Shown here one piece after another: positions 40,483-42,032 of a DNA stretch of 42,032 nucleotides. The notes beneath the pieces were generated by a model that was given only the letters and a program-made list of their open reading frames with translations, was not told the origin of the DNA and made no database searches. The stretch's first letter is position 1; every line of letters begins with the position of its first letter. Source of the stretch: JAYTQG01 sp043746815 (GTDB lineage Bacteria > Actinomycetota > Thermoleophilia > Miltoncostaeales > Miltoncostaeaceae). Both the position numbers and the translations under genes were made by a program. The stretch spans positions 1 to 42,032 of the forward strand of contig JAYTQG010000140.1 of NCBI GenBank assembly GCA_043746815.1, in the 5' to 3' direction.

Positions 40483-41673
40483 GTGGCTGACGCAATCGTC
40501 TTGGGTGCGGGGCCGGCGGGCCTCGCGGCGGCACTCACCCTGGTGTCCAGCGGAACCGAGGTGACCCTGATCGATGGTGCCGATCAGGTTGGCGGCCTCT
40601 GCACCACGCGGCGCCGAAATGGTCTGTCCTACGACGTCGGAGGGCACATCCTCTTCGTCCGAGACGACGTTCGGCGGGCATGGCTGGAGCAGCTCCTCGG
40701 CGACGATCTCCGGTGGGTGGACCGCCCCGTCGCGTGCCTCCGGGATGGCCAGGTCGCACGGGGACGGTATCTCGACCAGGCGATTTCCGAACCCGGGCGC
40801 GAAACGAGTGCGGTGAGTGGTGCGCAGTATCTGGAGGCGTCCGTCGGATCCCGTGCACGTGACCGAGAGATGCGCGGGTATCTCGAGAAGATCGACGGGA
40901 TGCCGCTGGAATCAATTCCCGCCGCCCGAGTGGCGAAGCTCCTCCACGGCCAGTCAGCCCCGGATGGATTCTGGTACCCGCGGCGCGGTATCGGTCAGCT
41001 GATGGACGCGATGGCGAAGGCGTTCGTGGCGAGAGGCGGAACGCTTCGGCTTGGCCAACCTGCTCGCGAGATTCGCGCTGATGCCGGCGGTGTCCGGGTT
41101 TGTGCCGGTCACAGCGAGCTGCGGGCAATGCGCCTCATCTGCGCTATCCCTGCGACGTGGGCGGCAAAACTCGCGTGTGCCCCTCCGAATGTGCGCTATC
41201 AGCCTGCGATGCGCGCCGTCGCAATCGTCTACCTCCTGGTCGACCGTCCGCCGAACACCGAACAGGCCTGGATACAGGTCGATGCTCCCGAAATCCCCTT
41301 TGCGCGCCTCGCCGTCGTCAACAACTGGAGCGGCGCGCTGGTCCCCCCGGGGCAAACCCTCGCCGCCTGTGAGGTCTACTGCCGTGCCACCCCCGATGAC
41401 CGTTGGTGGACGCTCAGCGACTATGCGCTCGCCGAGGCCTGTTCCAACGCGTTGAGTGGACCGCTGGCGCTCACTATGGGACCGGCGAGACCGCGTCTGG
41501 TTGAGGTCGTCCGCCTTCCTCACGCGTATCCGTCGGTTCCTGTGGACCAGGTTCCTCAGGCAATGGCGGTGTCGCTGTGGCTGAGTGCACAACCAAACCT
41601 CACACTCGCGCAGGGTGGCGCGGTGATTGAGGCCATCGACGCAGGCGAGGCTGCCGCGTCATCGCACCTGTGA
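40483..41673 (+). CDS. FAD-dependent amine-oxidase-like protein
   Basis: 396 residues from GTG 40483. The N-terminus has the FAD-binding motif AIVLGAGPAGLAAALTLVSSG ending in an acidic residue after the second strand (LIDGADQVGG), then GGLCTTRRRNGLSYDVGGHI, a pattern shared by protoporphyrinogen-oxidase-like, phytoene-desaturase-like and UDP-galactopyranose-mutase-like flavoproteins. FWYPRRGIGQLMDAMAKAFV is typical of the amine-oxidase clan. The substrate is unknown. The GALM-type residues and the usual C-terminal FAD motif are not clear, although GAVIEAIDAGEAAA near the end fits a helix contacting FAD. Sugar-nucleotide or polyprenyl chemistry is possible. The next gene begins 17 bases later. 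Confidence 0.85.
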   Translation: MADAIVLGAGPAGLAAALTLVSSGTEVTLIDGADQVGGLCTTRRRNGLSYDVGGHILFVRDDVRRAWLEQLLGDDLRWVDRPVACLRDGQVARGRYLDQAISEPGRETSAVSGAQYLEASVGSRARDREMRGYLEKIDGMPLESIPAARVAKLLHGQSAPDGFWYPRRGIGQLMDAMAKAFVARGGTLRLGQPAREIRADAGGVRVCAGHSELRAMRLICAIPATWAAKLACAPPNVRYQPAMRAVAIVYLLVDRPPNTEQAWIQVDAPEIPFARLAVVNNWSGALVPPGQTLAACEVYCRATPDDRWWTLSDYALAEACSNALSGPLALTMGPARPRLVEVVRLPHAYPSVPVDQVPQAMAVSLWLSAQPNLTLAQGGAVIEAIDAGEAAASSHL

Positions 41674-41690
41674 TCTGGCAAGCTGAGGCC

Positions 41691-42032
41691 GTGGACGCCG
41701 CCACCCGATTCCGAGCCCTCCTGGGCGACGAGCATGTCCTCGATTCCTCGCTAGAACGGACCATTTACTCGCGCGACGGATCGACCGTAGGAGGCGCGTG
41801 CGGACTCGTGCTCCTGCCGGGAACGACGGCGGAGGTCTCCGCCTGCCTTCGACTCGCTGACGAGCTCGGCCTGAATGTCGTCCCGCGCGGCTCTGGAACA
41901 GGGCTCGCGGGAGGCGCGATCCCGCTTGAGAACGCCGTCGTCATCTCGGTCGCTCGCATGGGGCGGATCATCGAGATTGACGCCGAGGTTCCGTATGCGT
42001 GGGTGGAGCCCGGCGTGTTGAACCTGGACATC
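41691..42032 (+). CDS. FAD-binding oxidase, GlcD/lactate dehydrogenase type, truncated by the window end
   Basis: 114 codons are visible from GTG 41691 to the window edge. The sequence begins VDAATRFRALLGDEHVLDSS and then shows the PCMH-type FAD-binding pattern: SRDGSTVGGACGLVLLPGTT, AEVSACLRLADELGLNVVPR, GSGTGLAGGAIPLENAVVIS and RMGRIIEID, EPGVLNLDI. These are hallmarks of glycolate oxidase subunit GlcD and related D-2-hydroxyacid dehydrogenases. The C-terminal half lies outside the window, so substrate assignment is not possible. It is probably cotranscribed with the flavoprotein gene before it. Confidence 0.9.
   Translation, partial: MDAATRFRALLGDEHVLDSSLERTIYSRDGSTVGGACGLVLLPGTTAEVSACLRLADELGLNVVPRGSGTGLAGGAIPLENAVVISVARMGRIIEIDAEVPYAWVEPGVLNLDI

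Overview
The window is a GC-rich bacterial chromosome segment, densely packed, with many 1-8 base gene overlaps and frequent GTG/TTG starts. The gene set (caa3-type oxidase genes, heme O synthase, split three-subunit transhydrogenase, DUF1800/DUF1501 pair, beta-propeller lipoprotein with SVWVAN-like repeats, no outer-membrane genes) fits a deep-branching Actinomycetota, probably Thermoleophilia/Solirubrobacterales. That placement is inference from gene content, not a measured phylogeny. I saw no rRNA, tRNA, CRISPR array, insertion sequence or integrase. No gap between genes exceeds about 245 bases.

Layout. 1-5.7 kb: a truncated secreted beta-helix protein, a LysE exporter, a propeller lipoprotein, a divergent HxlR regulator / NmrA-type oxidoreductase pair with an inverted repeat between them, a MetX-like hydrolase and methylglyoxal synthase. 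5.7-9.1 kb: a membrane GGDEF-EAL protein, a DUF2237 protein and an LssY_C-like protein. 9.2-12.7 kb: the proton-translocating transhydrogenase operon pntAA-pntAB-pntB, preceded by a 22-codon coupled leader ORF. 12.7-15.4 kb: two neighbouring secreted proteins sharing a C-terminal domain, then a membrane protein. 15.5-18.6 kb (minus): cupredoxin - DUF1800 - DUF1501 operon. 18.6-19.7 kb: fabH.

19.7-27.0 kb (minus) is one uninterrupted nine-gene operon in transcription order ubiA - ccmA - ccmB - ccmC - ccmD - precorrin-2 dehydrogenase - hemA - hemC - cobA/hemD. Every junction overlaps by 1 to 8 bases. It links tetrapyrrole synthesis, siroheme branching, heme export for cytochrome c maturation and a quinone-type prenyltransferase. 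ccmD is only 50 codons. 27.2-35.6 kb (minus) holds terminal-oxidase genes: a small membrane protein and ctaB, an MFS exporter, ctaC, ctaD, ctaE, a cytochrome c-cupredoxin fusion lipoprotein and a VanX-type dipeptidase. CtaD carries an unusual C-terminal extension of about 285 residues that reads as two tandem UspA-like modules. 35.7-42 kb: a DMT-family transporter divergent from a MOSC protein, a beta-carbonic anhydrase, a cupin, a large membrane-anchored protein, an FAD amine-oxidase-like protein and the start of a GlcD-type FAD dehydrogenase.

The most unusual signal is translational. Three genes (DUF1800 protein, hemC, ccmA) have no ATG/GTG/TTG where their conserved N-termini begin. In all three, the expected start falls on an NTA triplet (GTA, CTA, CTA) overlapping the upstream gene's TAA or TAG stop, in the same four-base geometry that ATGA/TTGA overlaps show elsewhere in the window. 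Canonical-start gene calling would truncate CcmA past its Walker A motif and HemC past its conserved arginines.
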